From: Euperipatoides rowelli
Lineage: Eukaryota; Onychophora; Udeonychophora; Euonychophora; Peripatopsidae
Length of the DNA stretch: 10,778 bases
Direction: 5' to 3' (one strand)
NCBI GenBank assembly: GCA_003024985.2
Contig: PXIH01S0018557.1
A program made the translations under genes and the position numbers. The notes under the pieces were generated by a model. The model had not been told where the DNA came from. It ran no database searches and saw only the letters and a program-made list of their open reading frames with translations. Positions 1 through 8,336 of the stretch are shown here, piece after piece. Each line of letters begins with the position of its first letter. The first letter of the stretch is position 1.

Positions 1-484
1 TAAATAAATAATCAAAAAGGCTTTTATTTTCTAAATTACTGTTAATTCATTTATACAAATACAGTAGCCTGAAATTAAATTAAATAGACCAACATAAACT
101 AGCAACATAAACCATAAGTTTCTAGCTTCTATAAAACTTGTGCTATCTTAATTTAAAACTTTTAACGTTGATCAGCCTTTTTTCTCTTTAACCTTGCTAT
201 GTGAGCAGTATCTTTTAAACGTTAAGACAGCTTTTAATCATTTTTTAATATATAGTATATATGATCGAATTGAGAAATAGTAACATTAATATTAAAATTC
301 CATCAATTTTAAATTTTTTTTAAAAATATTATCTATGAATCACAAGGATTTTAATGCTCGAGTCTATTTGTAAATTGGTGAGCTCCTCCCCCTCTCCCAA
401 AAATACGGTATTTTAGTTTTATGTGTTTAAAATCAAAACGGATGGTACTAGCGACTTGAAATTTTTACTGAAGGTGTATTGCAG
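1..484. other. AT-rich non-coding stretch, nothing recognised
   Basis: No open frame of useful length, RNA gene or clear repeat is visible here. The sequence is AT-rich with scattered A and T runs. I see no link to the coding features further right. Confidence 0.6.
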
Positions 485-875
485 TACCCGGATGTAATGT
501 ATGATGTCATATTCATGGGGATTTTTTTGCCCACCTCCTAATTCTAATTTTTGTAATTTTTTTAAAAAAAATGTTCAAGTTAATGGCACATCGTTTCTGC
601 GCATCCTATGACATCACTTAGAAAAGACCCGGATTTGTTTTAGAAAATTCGATATTTATCCCATCATGCACCTTGTGATACTCTATTTCCAGCATGCACC
701 TTGCGATACTCTATCTCATGATGCACCTGGAAAAGACCCGGATTGTTTTAGAAAATTTGAAGTGGGTGGGGCATCTATCCCATCTTGCATTATAATCCAT
801 CCTATCATGCATAATAATCTACAGTATTTTCTAAGTTTTTAGGGAAAAAATTGATTTTTTTTTAAAAAAATATCA

Positions 876-958
876 ATAAATATTGATATATATCGATAAT
901 CGATTGATTAATCGATCGATAATCAATAGATATGGATCGACAATCGATAGATATCAAT
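876..958. repeat. Low-complexity ATCGAT/GATA-rich tract
   Basis: Overlapping words such as ATCGAT, TATCGATAAT and GATTGAT recur over about 80 bases. The tract can fold into many alternative small hairpins. It is an imperfect simple-sequence region inside the larger repeat field and is the reason a short open frame survives here. Confidence 0.6.
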
Positions 959-1012
959 ACACTATCCCATCATGCATCATAATACTACCCAGAATGCAAC
1001 ATAATATGATGT

Positions 1013-1036
1013 CATATGCCCATATATGGGCATATG
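1013..1036. repeat. Perfect 24-bp palindrome
   Basis: The sequence reads CATATGCC-CATATATG-GGCATATG and equals its own reverse complement. It is flanked on both sides by ATGATGTCAT-like words in direct orientation. It lies right beside the segment that resembles the right inverted repeat of the large element. Confidence 0.8.
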
Positions 1037-1120
1037 ATGTCATTTTCGATATTGAAAATCCGCCGCCATCTTGAAAAGACCCAGATTGGGCCAGAAACCC
1101 CATTTCCTATTTACTAGGGA

Positions 1121-2060
1121 AATACCTGGATGGAATTTGAGCTCTCCTTTTCTATCTACTAGTAGGCTATATACCGATATACAGTATACTGTATAATAGA
1201 ATGTCTCGTTAATTCATTTATAGAAACATCTTATCGTATTCAGTCATATACTAAAAAATAATACAATATAATAGAATATATTTAAGATTATATTTATTTT
1301 GATTAAGTTTCTGCATAACACACTAAACATACATACACAATCATACTACAGCAGCTACTTACACACAATCATATTACGACAGCTACTTAAATTTGATATT
1401 TAAAAAAAAAAAATACTGTTGATGATCGCTGAATTTATTCCTAAAAAATAAATATGGATTAATGTATTGTTACTCTTTACCTATATCATCCACTCTTATG
1501 GAAATAAATAAATCTAAATGCTTTTACCCTCCTTACAAATTTGACTTAAAATTTTATGCAGGCAGAGATTGTGAATTTGTGTGAATAAAATCCCTTGACA
1601 CACTGTTATGAATATACTGTATGTTTAAAAATAGAATAATTTCCATGTCAAAATAAGTGATCATTCAGATTCTTAAGCATGCTCACTAGATGGTTTATTA
1701 TTATTATTTTAAAAAAAATCTACTATTATGCTTATTGCTTAACATCACATTTTTTTAAAAGTTTATTCTCTAAAATCTAAATCTTTGAGTTACTATCACT
1801 ATATTTTATATTTATCGATTTCTATTAAAAGCCATCCAATGAAATTGCTTCTCTGCACAGTTAAATATCAAGTAAGCTCTGGTACTCCTATAGTTGAATA
1901 ATCCTATATCTCTTGTAACAAATGAATACATTTGTAATAAATATTTTATTATCTACTGTATATTGATTAATTATAGAAAAATGCTCTTTTGGTTATAATT
2001 GTTTTTCTCTCTGATTAACATCATTGACTTTGTATACATAATTTTACCCTCAATGTTTTG
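1121..2060. other. AT-rich non-coding stretch with one 28-bp duplication
   Basis: No gene is recognised. The only clear structure is a tandem pair at 1335-1360 and 1363-1388. Each unit reads ACACAATCATA-TAC, then a variable part, then CAGCTACTT, with a period of 28 bp and a few mismatches. Confidence 0.55.
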
Positions 2061-2065
2061 TCTTG

Positions 2066-2140
2066 TAGCTTTTGGCTCAGTGGGTAAAGTGGCTGAATCT
2101 AAATTCTATGGTTCCAGGTTCGAATCTCTCCTAGTCCACA
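2066..2140 (+). repeat. tRNA-like sequence with pol III A and B boxes (tRNA relic or SINE head)
   Basis: TGGCTCAGTGGG at 2073-2084 fits the internal pol III A box, and GGTTCGAATCT at 2117-2127 fits the B box apart from the last C. Their spacing suits a tRNA, and TTCGAAT forms a normal T-loop. The seven bases before the A box do not pair with those after the T-arm, and the T-stem itself pairs poorly, so this is not an intact tRNA gene. T-rich sequence follows (a run of eight T at about 2153). A decayed tRNA or the head of a tRNA-derived SINE are both possible. No second copy is present in the window. Confidence 0.5.
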
Positions 2141-2254
2141 TTTATTTTAAGATTTTTTTTCACTCAAAACTTATTCTATTCCTATACTTTTTTTTGTTTG
2201 TAAAAATTTATTAAATTAAAAATATATTATATTAATTAATATATATTTTATAGG

Positions 2255-2410
2255 TTTCATAGGATTAATTATTAGCATGTAAAAAAAAAGTCTCATAGGA
2301 TTAGCATGTAAAAAAAGTCCCATTGAATTAACATGTAAAAAGCTCCATAGGATTAACATGTAAAAAAGGTTCCATTGGATTAACATGTAAAAAGCTACAT
2401 ATGATTAACA
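2255..2410 (+). repeat. Minisatellite, about 26-bp unit, five to six copies
   Basis: The unit CATAGGATTAACATGTAAAA followed by A-rich and AAGTCC/AAGCTC endings repeats from about 2257 with point changes (CATTGAATTAAC, CATTGGATTAAC, CATATGATTAAC). A more diverged continuation (GGATTAACATGGCTCC and ATGAAACT words) runs on to about 2483. The first unit is longer than the others. No open frame uses it. Confidence 0.8.
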
Positions 2411-2559
2411 TTGCTCCTGTATATGAAACTTTCCATGTTAATTTTGATTTCCCTTAGGATTAACATGGCTCCCTCACATGAAACTAGGTGTGCCAGAACT
2501 CTTCTATTATATACTACTACTAATGTACATTTCATGAATAAATGATCCCTGTATAAGTG

Positions 2560-3710
2560 AAAGCTTCAATCAGGTCTCAGATAAATAAGATAAAAAACAT
2601 GGTTTTAGAGAGGGTAGAGATATGGTATCAGCCGTACCAGATTATAATAGACAACTATTGTTTGAGATAGAAAATGAACAGAAAGTGATGGGTATTTTTC
2701 TTGATCTTTCTAAAGCTTCTGATCTGGTTGATTATAAAATTGTGCTTAAAAAACTTGAATTTTTTTGGTCTAAGAGGTATAGTGTTATGCTGTTTCTACT
2801 CATACTTAATCAGCAGAATACAGGTTATTGAAGTAGTTTTTAAAAATTGTTTAATGAATATTATGGAGTCTAATTTATCAAACATGACTAATATAGTAAA
2901 GGGCGTTCCTCAAGGTAGTATATTTGGACCAATTCTTTTTTTAATCTTTATAAACGATATTTCAAGCTATAATTTAGACTAAAATTCTATCATATGCTGA
3001 TGATACAAGCTTATTGGTTTCTTCTGATAGGAATTATTCCCTTGAAGATAAGGACTTCTGGTTTAATATGAATAAATTAATTGTTAATGTTGAGAAAACT
3101 AAATATATTTGCTTTAAAAGTTTTAATAAAGTAAATGGAAACAGTGGATAGTATTAAATTTTTTGGTCTTATAATTGATGAGAAAGTAAAATGTAAAGAA
3201 CATATTGATAACATTATCAATAGACTCAACTCAGCATGATTTTCTCTTAGAATAATATCAAAGATGTGTAGTATGTCATGCACAAAAGCTGTATACTTTT
3301 CTAATATTGAAAGCATTATTACTTACAGTGTTATTTTTGGGGTGGTTTTAAAGAGAACATGCTTCTAGGGTTTTTAAATTACAAAAAAGAACAATTAGAA
3401 TTTTATAAGGAGAGAGTCCAATCTGTCACTGTAGACCTCTATTCAATAAACTAAAAATACTAACTTTACCAAGCTTATATATTTTAAATTGTGTAATGTT
3501 TATTAGAAAAAAATTCAATTTATTTTAAAGAAAATACTAGTATTCATTTATATAAAACTAGAAACAAAGATAATATTCATATAGAAAGAAAAACAAAGAT
3601 GATACATTGTAAAAGTATATTTGGTATTGGACATAAAATTTATAATGAGCTTCCTAATTATCTGAAGATAATAGATGATTATATTAAATACAAATATGAT
3701 GGACAACAAC
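2560..3710 (+). pseudogene. Broken non-LTR retrotransposon reverse transcriptase (LINE copy 1)
   Basis: Fragments of a LINE reverse transcriptase lie in family order but in different frames. HGFREGRDMVSAV starts at 2598. The motif A region GIFLDLSKASDLVDY lies near 2690 in the frame open at 2622-2831. GVPQGS-FGPILFLIFINDI near 2905 is in the frame open at 2701-2982. The catalytic YADD at 2993-3004 is in a third frame. After that come a short, internally deleted thumb-like region and a C-terminal part ending in a YNELPNYLK motif near 3640-3670. The combination fits the Jockey/CR1/L2 group of LINEs. Several frameshifts and stops make it inactive, no endonuclease domain is seen upstream, and the 3' UTR is missing where the copy runs into the palindrome at 3711. 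The exact clade is not resolved. Confidence 0.85.
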
Positions 3711-3756
3711 AGACTATAGTCCAGCAAGGACTATAGTCCTTGCTGGACTATAGTCT
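3711..3756. repeat. Perfect 46-bp palindrome at the junction of two LINE copies
   Basis: The two 23-bp halves, AGACTATAGTCCAGCAAGG plus ACTA and its reverse complement, match without a mismatch or spacer. The 10-bp word GACTATAGTC occurs three times at a 17-bp step (3712, 3729, 3746). The palindrome sits exactly between the end of LINE copy 1 coding sequence and the next hairpin. Confidence 0.95.
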
Positions 3757-3789
3757 TAACCTCCCTTTTAGATTTAAAAGGGAGGTTAA
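3756..3789. repeat. 15-bp perfect stem, 4-nt loop hairpin
   Basis: TTAACCTCCCTTTTA at 3756-3770 pairs with TAAAAGGGAGGTTAA at 3775-3789 around the loop GATT. It directly abuts the 46-bp palindrome, sharing one base, so two strong cruciform-forming units stand side by side. LINE copy 2 begins immediately after. Confidence 0.93.
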
Positions 3790-5675
3790 TATTTTGGAGC
3801 TTGATTTGTTGTCTGGTCTTCAATTCGGATTTAGAGAAGGAAGGGGCTGTGTTGATACTTGTGTTACACATTAGATCTTATTACTCTTTGAATGGAAAAA
3901 GGAGAATCTATCATATGAATATATTTTGATCTAACAAAAGCCTTTGACTATGTACACTGTACAGCCAAATTTGTTATGTGAAAATATGTTCAAATTAGGT
4001 ATAAAACAAGACTTGATAACATGGATATATATAGATTCTTGACAGAACGAATCTTTAGGGTGTCTGTGAATGGTGTAGTATCATCAAAAAAAAATCTCAA
4101 ATGGGGTTGCTGCAGGGAATGGTGCTAGCAGGGACGGTGCTAGCGGCAACTCTATTTAATATTTACATTTCGGATCTTCCAAAAAATTTGTCATCTACTA
4201 CTATTATGTATACTGATGACTTTAAAATATTTAATAAGATTTCAGATGCAGATGATTATGAGATTATAAACAAATATATTCTACAGATTGAAGCCTGGAT
4301 GCATGCTAACGGACTTTATATAAATAAAAAAAAACAATATACATGATATATGGAAGGAACGTTGATGTAGAGTTTGTAGTGGATGGATATAAACTAGAAA
4401 GGCCAAATCAGGTATGTGATTTAGGTATTCATTTTGATAGCAAACTGACATTTACCATTCACACCAATATATTAATTAGAAAAATATCACAAAAGTTAGC
4501 ATATATGTTTTTTTATTCCCTATGACAGAAAGTCTGTTTGCATCTATATACAAATGCTATATTCAAAGCTTAATTGACTACTGCCATTCTGTATGGTTTT
4601 GCAAAAACAAAACTGATATAAAAAATATAAATAGAATCTTTAGAAAATATACCAAAAGAATTTATGGATTCCATAGATTATCATATATTGAAAGAATTGA
4701 ACACCTGTACAAAAAAATATAAGATCTCCACAATAAAGGCTCTATAGAGGAGACCTTTTCCAGGCCTTTAAATTTATAGTAATCGAAAATAATGACAGGG
4801 TTAGGTTAAAATGAATAATACTTCTATTACTAGAGGCTATAAATATAAAATAAAAGTGGCATACTCTAGGCATTCAGCAAGAATGCATTTTTTCTCCTCC
4901 AGAGTAGTTAAATACTGGAACGAGTTACCAGAATCACAAATTGATTTCACTAGTTTTCACTCCTTTAAAAAAAACACTTGATACAATTTTGGACAAAGAT
5001 CAAAAGTACAGAGAAATGATTTAATGATCTGAAGTAATGTATATATAGTCTAAAACTTAGATATATGATTGTAATTTGTTATGTCAACAAAGAGTGATTT
5101 AAATGACTACTTAGCCTAATAATGTTGCAATGAATAACATATGAATTGAGGAGTGGATGTAGAAATATTGATAATATAGGGAAATTTTTAACATACATTT
5201 ACTACATTTATTTTTATTCTTTTTAACTAATATTTACAATTATATTAATAATTATTTACAATATTTATTTACACGTAAATTTTTTTAGATATATTTAGAT
5301 TCTATAAATATGTATATTTACTACACCTATTTTTCAATAATTTTAACCTATATTTATAAAAATTGTTTATGCTGTCTGTTTACATGTCAAAAATGGTAAA
5401 AGAGGAAAAAGGTTATTTTTATTGTATTTGATTATGTATAGACCCAATTTTATTGTCTGTATATAGTAAAAATGTATATTGGAGTTAAAATCCTTGGCTT
5501 ATTTACGACTCTGTAAACCATTGATGAATTTTTTGAATGATGTTATAACTTTGTAATGCATTCACTGATCTAGTGTACTTTTGCATATAGTTTTGTGTTT
5601 TCTTTTGTATTTTGTATATGACAAATTCTATATCTTATGTAAGATCTCTAAAAGCTTATTAAACTAAACTAAACT
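3790..5675 (+). pseudogene. Broken non-LTR retrotransposon (LINE copy 2) with its 3' UTR and tail
   Basis: Reverse-transcriptase pieces in order are: LQFGFREGRGCVDTC near 3820, FDLTKAFDYVHC near 3929, a motif B region near 4101, MYTDDFKIF with the catalytic box at 4209-4220 (YTDD rather than the usual YADD), and IEAWMHANGLYINKKK near 4290. Then follow a C-terminal part in two more frames (4343-4525, 4522-4722) and the conserved end FFSSRVVKYWNELPE near 4890-4935. Stops and frameshifts separate the pieces. Motif B carries a 15-bp tandem duplication (4119-4133 and 4134-4148), which would disturb the active site. About 640 bases of AT-rich 3' UTR follow and end in (AAACT)3. The family is Jockey/CR1/L2-like and differs from copy 1. 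The 5' part is missing. Confidence 0.85.
5661..5675 (+). repeat. LINE 3' terminal microsatellite (AAACT)3
   Basis: Three AAACT units follow GCTTATT. Short tandem repeats at the 3' end are usual for Jockey/CR1/L2-type LINEs and mark the probable 3' boundary of LINE copy 2. Confidence 0.65.
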
Positions 5676-6041
5676 TGTGTAGTCTGTCTGTCTGATCTCT
5701 ATAATTTCAAAACCCTTTGAGCTTGTCAGGACCAATATTGGCAAACTAACTTATTATGACCCTATGAGTAACATAGAGTACACTGGACACAGTCAGTCTG
5801 TCTACACTCTATTCCCAAGATTTCTCATGCTCAGTTAGGCTAGTCATCACCAAATTTCTAATTTTTTCTTGTACCTTAAATGATAGGTTTTATTTTTGTT
5901 ATCAACGATATGAAAGAGGGGATCACATTTTCAAATTTTTCTGTGTTTTCAGTTAATAGATCCAACCTTGAATGCAGTAAAATATTGTAGAATAAAATTT
6001 ACAGAAAATTATTTATAAAAGAAAATATCAGTTATATTCAC
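5676..6041. other. Probable intron sequence of the NEK2-like gene (downstream side)
   Basis: No open frame or RNA gene is recognised. On the minus strand this lies just after the donor site of the kinase exon, so it should be intron if the host gene is intact. No further kinase exon was found to the left in this window. GTCTGTCTG words recur near 5685 and 5795 without a clear unit. Confidence 0.5.
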
Positions 6042-6259
6042 CGGTTATCTTTGAAGCGTTCGATGTAAGCAGCCAAATCACCTCCTTGACAATATTCCAT
6101 GATGATGTATACCATTGTATTAATTTGCTCAATGAAATAAAAATAGTAGCGAACAATGTTTATATGATTAAACTTTCTCAATAGATTTATTTCTGATTCT
6201 ACCATTTCTTTCTCTTTCTGACTCTTACGGCCATAAAAAATCTCCTTCTGGACAAACAA
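6042..6259 (-). CDS. Internal exon of a NEK2-like Ser/Thr protein kinase
   Basis: The 218-bp exon encodes 72 residues of a NIMA-related kinase N-lobe. It starts with LFVQKEIFYG, containing the beta-3 lysine that anchors ATP. Next come an alpha-C helix with its glutamate (ESEINLLRKF), NHINIVRYY (HPNIVRYY in most NEKs) and the hinge YIIMEYCQGGDLAAYI. NEK2 proteins act at the centrosome and in mitotic entry; that role is taken from the family. Both splice sites are clear on the minus strand: an acceptor of ten T then CAG before codon one (phase 0) and the donor CG|GTGAAT (phase 2). The open frame running past both sites is intron read-through. The exons before and after are not in the window. 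The upstream intron contains the large inverted-repeat element, whose end lies only 62 bp from this exon. Confidence 0.88.
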
Positions 6260-6315
6260 CTGAAAAAAAAAATAAGACAATTATATTTAAATTTGGGTGC
6301 ATGTATTTTACATAG

Positions 6316-6321
6316 GACAAA
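6316..6321 (+). repeat. Left target site duplication GACAAA
   Basis: Direct repeat of the six bases at 10645-10650, placed exactly outside the AG terminus of the left inverted repeat. A given 6-mer would match by chance about once in 4096. Confidence 0.8.
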
Positions 6322-6691
6322 AGTAGATATAATTAGAATGTTCCAACACACTTCTGCTTCCAGTATGATGTCACTTCCAGTTTGTATTTAGGTCAAGATC
6401 ATTCAGAATCCAAAATGACTGACTTCCGGTTCCCATTTTGGCTAGGTTTAAGGGTTTTTTACTGGAAATGATGTCATATTGTGATGTATTATGGGTAATC
6501 TGTGTCCCATAATGCATTGGGAACTCCAAGATGGCTGGCTTCTGGTTCCTGTGTTAGAATTTTCAAAGTCAAGGCCAAGGTCAAATTCAAGGTCACCGGA
6601 AGTGACATCACTTCTAGATTGTGTGTTCGAAATTTCAAGGTCAAGGTCACTCTCAATTAACCGGCACTTCCGGTTTGTGTGTTCAAATTTT
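6322..6691 (+). repeat. Left terminal inverted repeat, about 370 bp
   Basis: It matches the reverse complement of 10282-10644 along its whole length with small gaps, at roughly 85% identity by eye. Shared landmarks in order are: ATGTTCCAACA, TATGATGTCACTTCC, TTTGGCTAGGTTTAAGG, ACTGGAAATGATGTCAT, TGATGTATTATGGGTAAT, CCCATAATGCATTGGGAA, CCAAGATGGC, the AGGTCA cluster, and GTGTGTTCGAAA. It is richer in G and C than its surroundings. Two open frames crossing it, one per strand, arise from this composition and are not genes. Confidence 0.92.
6587..6649 (+). promoter_or_regulatory. AGGTCA half-site cluster in the left inverted repeat
   Basis: TCAAGGTCA occurs at 6587-6595, 6635-6643 and 6641-6649, the last two overlapping. 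Further AGGTCA words stand at 6390 and 6578. CCGGAAGTGACATCA (ETS-like plus CRE-like) is at 6596-6610. TCAAGGTCA is the established extended half-site bound by monomeric NR5A/ERR-type nuclear receptors. Whether anything binds here is inference. Confidence 0.45.
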
Positions 6692-7100
6692 TCGAACACA
6701 CATTACCAATCATGCAAAATCCAAGATGGCGGATCGGAAGTGCGCAGAAACGTGTGCGAATAACTTAGATTTTAATTTTGTGTGGAAAATTTTCTAAATC
6801 CTTAATTATTCAAAATGGCAGACATTTTTAAAATATTCAAAATGGTGGAATGGACACATTACCCATCATACAAAAAATCCAAGATTAGGCAAAAAAAAAA
6901 TTTTCTTGAAAATTTACTAAGTCGTTAATTATTCAAAATGGAAAATTCAAAATGGCTGCCAATAATTTATCAAAATATTGAAATTTTAATAATTTTATAA
7001 TTTATTTAAAATGGTGGCTATAAGACCTATAGTATTTAAATATAGGGTTTGAAGTTCTATCTAATTAGCATATTTAAAATCTCTAAAACTGAGTTGACAA
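6692..7100. repeat. Non-coding segment with repeated ATTCAAAATGG words
   Basis: CAAAATGG with ATT or similar before it recurs near 6808, 6833, 6930 and 6945, and TTAAAATGGTGG near 7005. CCAAGATGGCGG at about 6721 is a good YY1-type word. A longer unit, AAATTT/TTTCTAA-TC then TTAATTATTCAAAATGG, occurs near 6787 and 6909. No open frame of interest crosses this segment. It links the left inverted repeat to the first promoter. Confidence 0.6.
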
Positions 7101-7146
7101 GAAGGTGTGAAGGATTCAGAGTGACTTCCGGTGAAAAATGTGGCAA

Positions 7147-7300
7147 CCAATCAAATTGCAGCTTAATTTTGATTGGCTAAAAAGCACGGACCACAGTGAA
7201 AGCATGCTAATTTTTTTAAGCGGGGAAGATTCTCATTGGTTAAGATCTAAATGATGTCATGACGTTTCAATCCGAAGCTAGTGTATAAAAACCCCATTGG
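7147..7300 (+). promoter_or_regulatory. Promoter of gene A: four CCAAT boxes, CRE-like site and TATA box
   Basis: CCAAT stands at 7147-7151 and its complement ATTGG at 7172-7176, 7235-7239 and 7296-7300. TGATGTCA lies at 7252-7259 with TGACGT at 7260-7265. TATAAAA at 7284-7290 puts a start of transcription near 7315, giving a leader of about 70 bases before the ATG at 7385. The plan matches the promoter at 9096-9200, which argues that both are real pol II promoters. Confidence 0.7.
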
Positions 7301-7384
7301 ATAATGTTATGTCACTATTTCCTTCTACCACCGTAGACCGAGAAACATCTTAGAGTTTATTCAAAGCCTTTTACCACAAATACC

Positions 7385-8336
7385 ATGCAACCTGCTAACG
7401 TAATGTCAAATGCCGGAGCAAGCAAACTCCTCGATGCATCCAATGCCATCAGTGTAATTAGAAGCACCAAAGAAGTTAAGGCTAACAGCCCCAACCCGGA
7501 CAACATTATCCTCAATGCGGCAGGGGTTGAGGCCCTCAACCCCGGTGACTTAATGATGGAGTTGGAGAGTCTAGACTCTCAAGATGTTAACAACCTCCTT
7601 ACTCTTCTCCAGGCAGAGAGGGCTGAACTAGAGCGAGAGATCACCATGCAGTGTGGGCCTATAGTCAGAGTCACTACAGAGAAGTACCGCCTGGAGAAGA
7701 AGTTGAAAGTCAAGGAGAAAGAAATCGGTATGTAGTTTTAAAAATATTTTCTAAATCTTTTTTTTACTATATATTCTATATGTATTATTGGAAAAATTTT
7801 CTAAGTCTTTTTATATTTTAGTTATTAGATACTCAATATTTTTTTATTTTTTAGAAAACATCAAATCCACCATGAAGGAGCCAGTGATAGAGGTGATCAC
7901 TATTGAGGACGATGCACCTCCACCATCACATCCATCACTAGCACCGGCAGCATCTGCCATCAAGTGCATGTATTTCCTATGTGAGAACCTCATCGTAGAG
8001 GGAACAGATTATTGCATAGACCCTACTCACTACTACAATGGGTTTGCCCAACCAATGCCTGACTTATGCGACTTCGAGCTCGCCCAATCACTCTCCTCAG
8101 ATTCCTCTACTCTAGTACCCACACTAGACTCCATCCTCTCAACACTACCCCTCACATCCACTTCAATGGAGACCCAACCATCCACACTAGATTCCTCTAC
8201 ATTAGAGTCCATCCTCACAATACCACAGCTCACATCCACTTCAATGGAGACCATCCTCAAAACAACACCACTTACATCCACACCACCAGCATCATCATCA
8301 AACCAAGAAGAACTCTATATAACTCCTGATAACTAA
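7385..8336 (+). CDS. Gene A: two-exon gene for a 274-aa protein of unknown function
   Basis: Exon 1 is 7385-7727 and exon 2 is 7855-8336. The 127-bp intron has the strong donor G|GTATGT and the acceptor ATTTTTTAG|AA. Joining in phase 1 keeps the frame. The start ATG (ACCATGC context) follows a TATA box by about 95 bases. Residues 67-118 look like a charged coiled coil, broken by Cys-Gly-Pro at 90-92. VITIEDD at 128-134 fits a SUMO-interacting motif with its acidic flank. Cys152, Cys157, Cys168 and His173 (C-x4-C-x10-C-x4-H) could bind zinc. Residues 193-263 are Ser/Thr-rich and contain a 26-residue repeat (LTSTSMET at 214 and 240). There is no signal peptide or membrane segment. I do not recognise a family. 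A nuclear or viral accessory protein is inference. An in-frame open stretch continues after the stop. Confidence 0.75.
7728..7854 (+). other. Intron of gene A (127 bp)
   Basis: GTATGT at the 5' end and a T-rich tract ending in TTTTTTAG at the 3' end. It is much richer in A and T than both exons. An earlier acceptor, ATATTTTAG near 7821, would add sequence unlike the exons, so the later one is preferred. A short open frame through the intron is an extension of exon 2. Confidence 0.8.
8151..8252 (+). repeat. 78-bp imperfect coding repeat in gene A
   Basis: The 24-bp block CTCACATCCACTTCAATGGA plus GACC occurs at 8151-8174 and at 8229-8252, a step of 78 bp (26 codons). The block GATTCCTCTAC at 8099 and 8190 adds a second, shifted copy. 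The step is a multiple of three, as expected for a repeat kept within a coding region. Confidence 0.85.

Larger units (their letters stand above)
485..1120. repeat. Degenerate repeat field partly related to the terminal inverted repeats at 6322 and 10282
   Basis: Short words recur. GAAAAGACCCGGAT occurs near 622 and 730, with a variant near 1074. CATGCACC-type words occur near 665, 692 and 716, and CCCAT-CATGCAT-type words near 780, 803 and 965. Positions 985-1015 match 10468-10498 of the right terminal inverted repeat in 27 of 31 bases by eye (shared core CATAATATGATGTCAT). GCCGCCATCTTG near 1064 is a YY1-like word in the opposite orientation to those of the element. This looks like an old, diverged repeat related to the element at 6322-10644, but I could not define its ends or a target duplication. 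Confidence 0.45.

Noticed and set aside
883-1074. 63-aa open frame starting MIYIDNRLINRS
   Set aside because: Falls in the ATCGAT-rich simple repeat and the palindrome; no promoter, no domain, and composition explained by the repeats.
1999-2214. 71-aa hydrophobic open frame
   Set aside because: Begins at TTG, crosses the tRNA-like sequence and T-runs, and its hydrophobicity follows from T-rich DNA.
2255-2410. CRISPR-like array
   Set aside because: Units of about 26 bp follow each other without unique spacers and the genome is eukaryotic; it is a minisatellite.
3077-3316. 79-aa minus-strand open frame
   Set aside because: Antisense shadow of the LINE copy 1 reverse transcriptase remnant.
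6448-6763. Overlapping open frames on both strands in the left terminal repeat
   Set aside because: Caused by the GC-richer repeat; the counterpart frames in the right repeat are not conserved as protein.
7357-7539. 60-aa minus-strand frame opposite gene A exon 1
   Set aside because: Antisense to a well supported exon; no splice sites or promoter of its own.
7910-8060. LxCxE-type retinoblastoma-binding motif in gene A, as seen in adintovirus oncogene-like proteins
   Set aside because: The nearby sequences (MPDLCDFE, YFLCEN) have Leu directly before Cys and do not fit L-x-C-x-E.
8033-8329. Second frames on both strands (82 and 87 aa) over gene A exon 2
   Set aside because: Shadows of the Ser/Thr-rich repeat region, where low-complexity codons leave other frames open.
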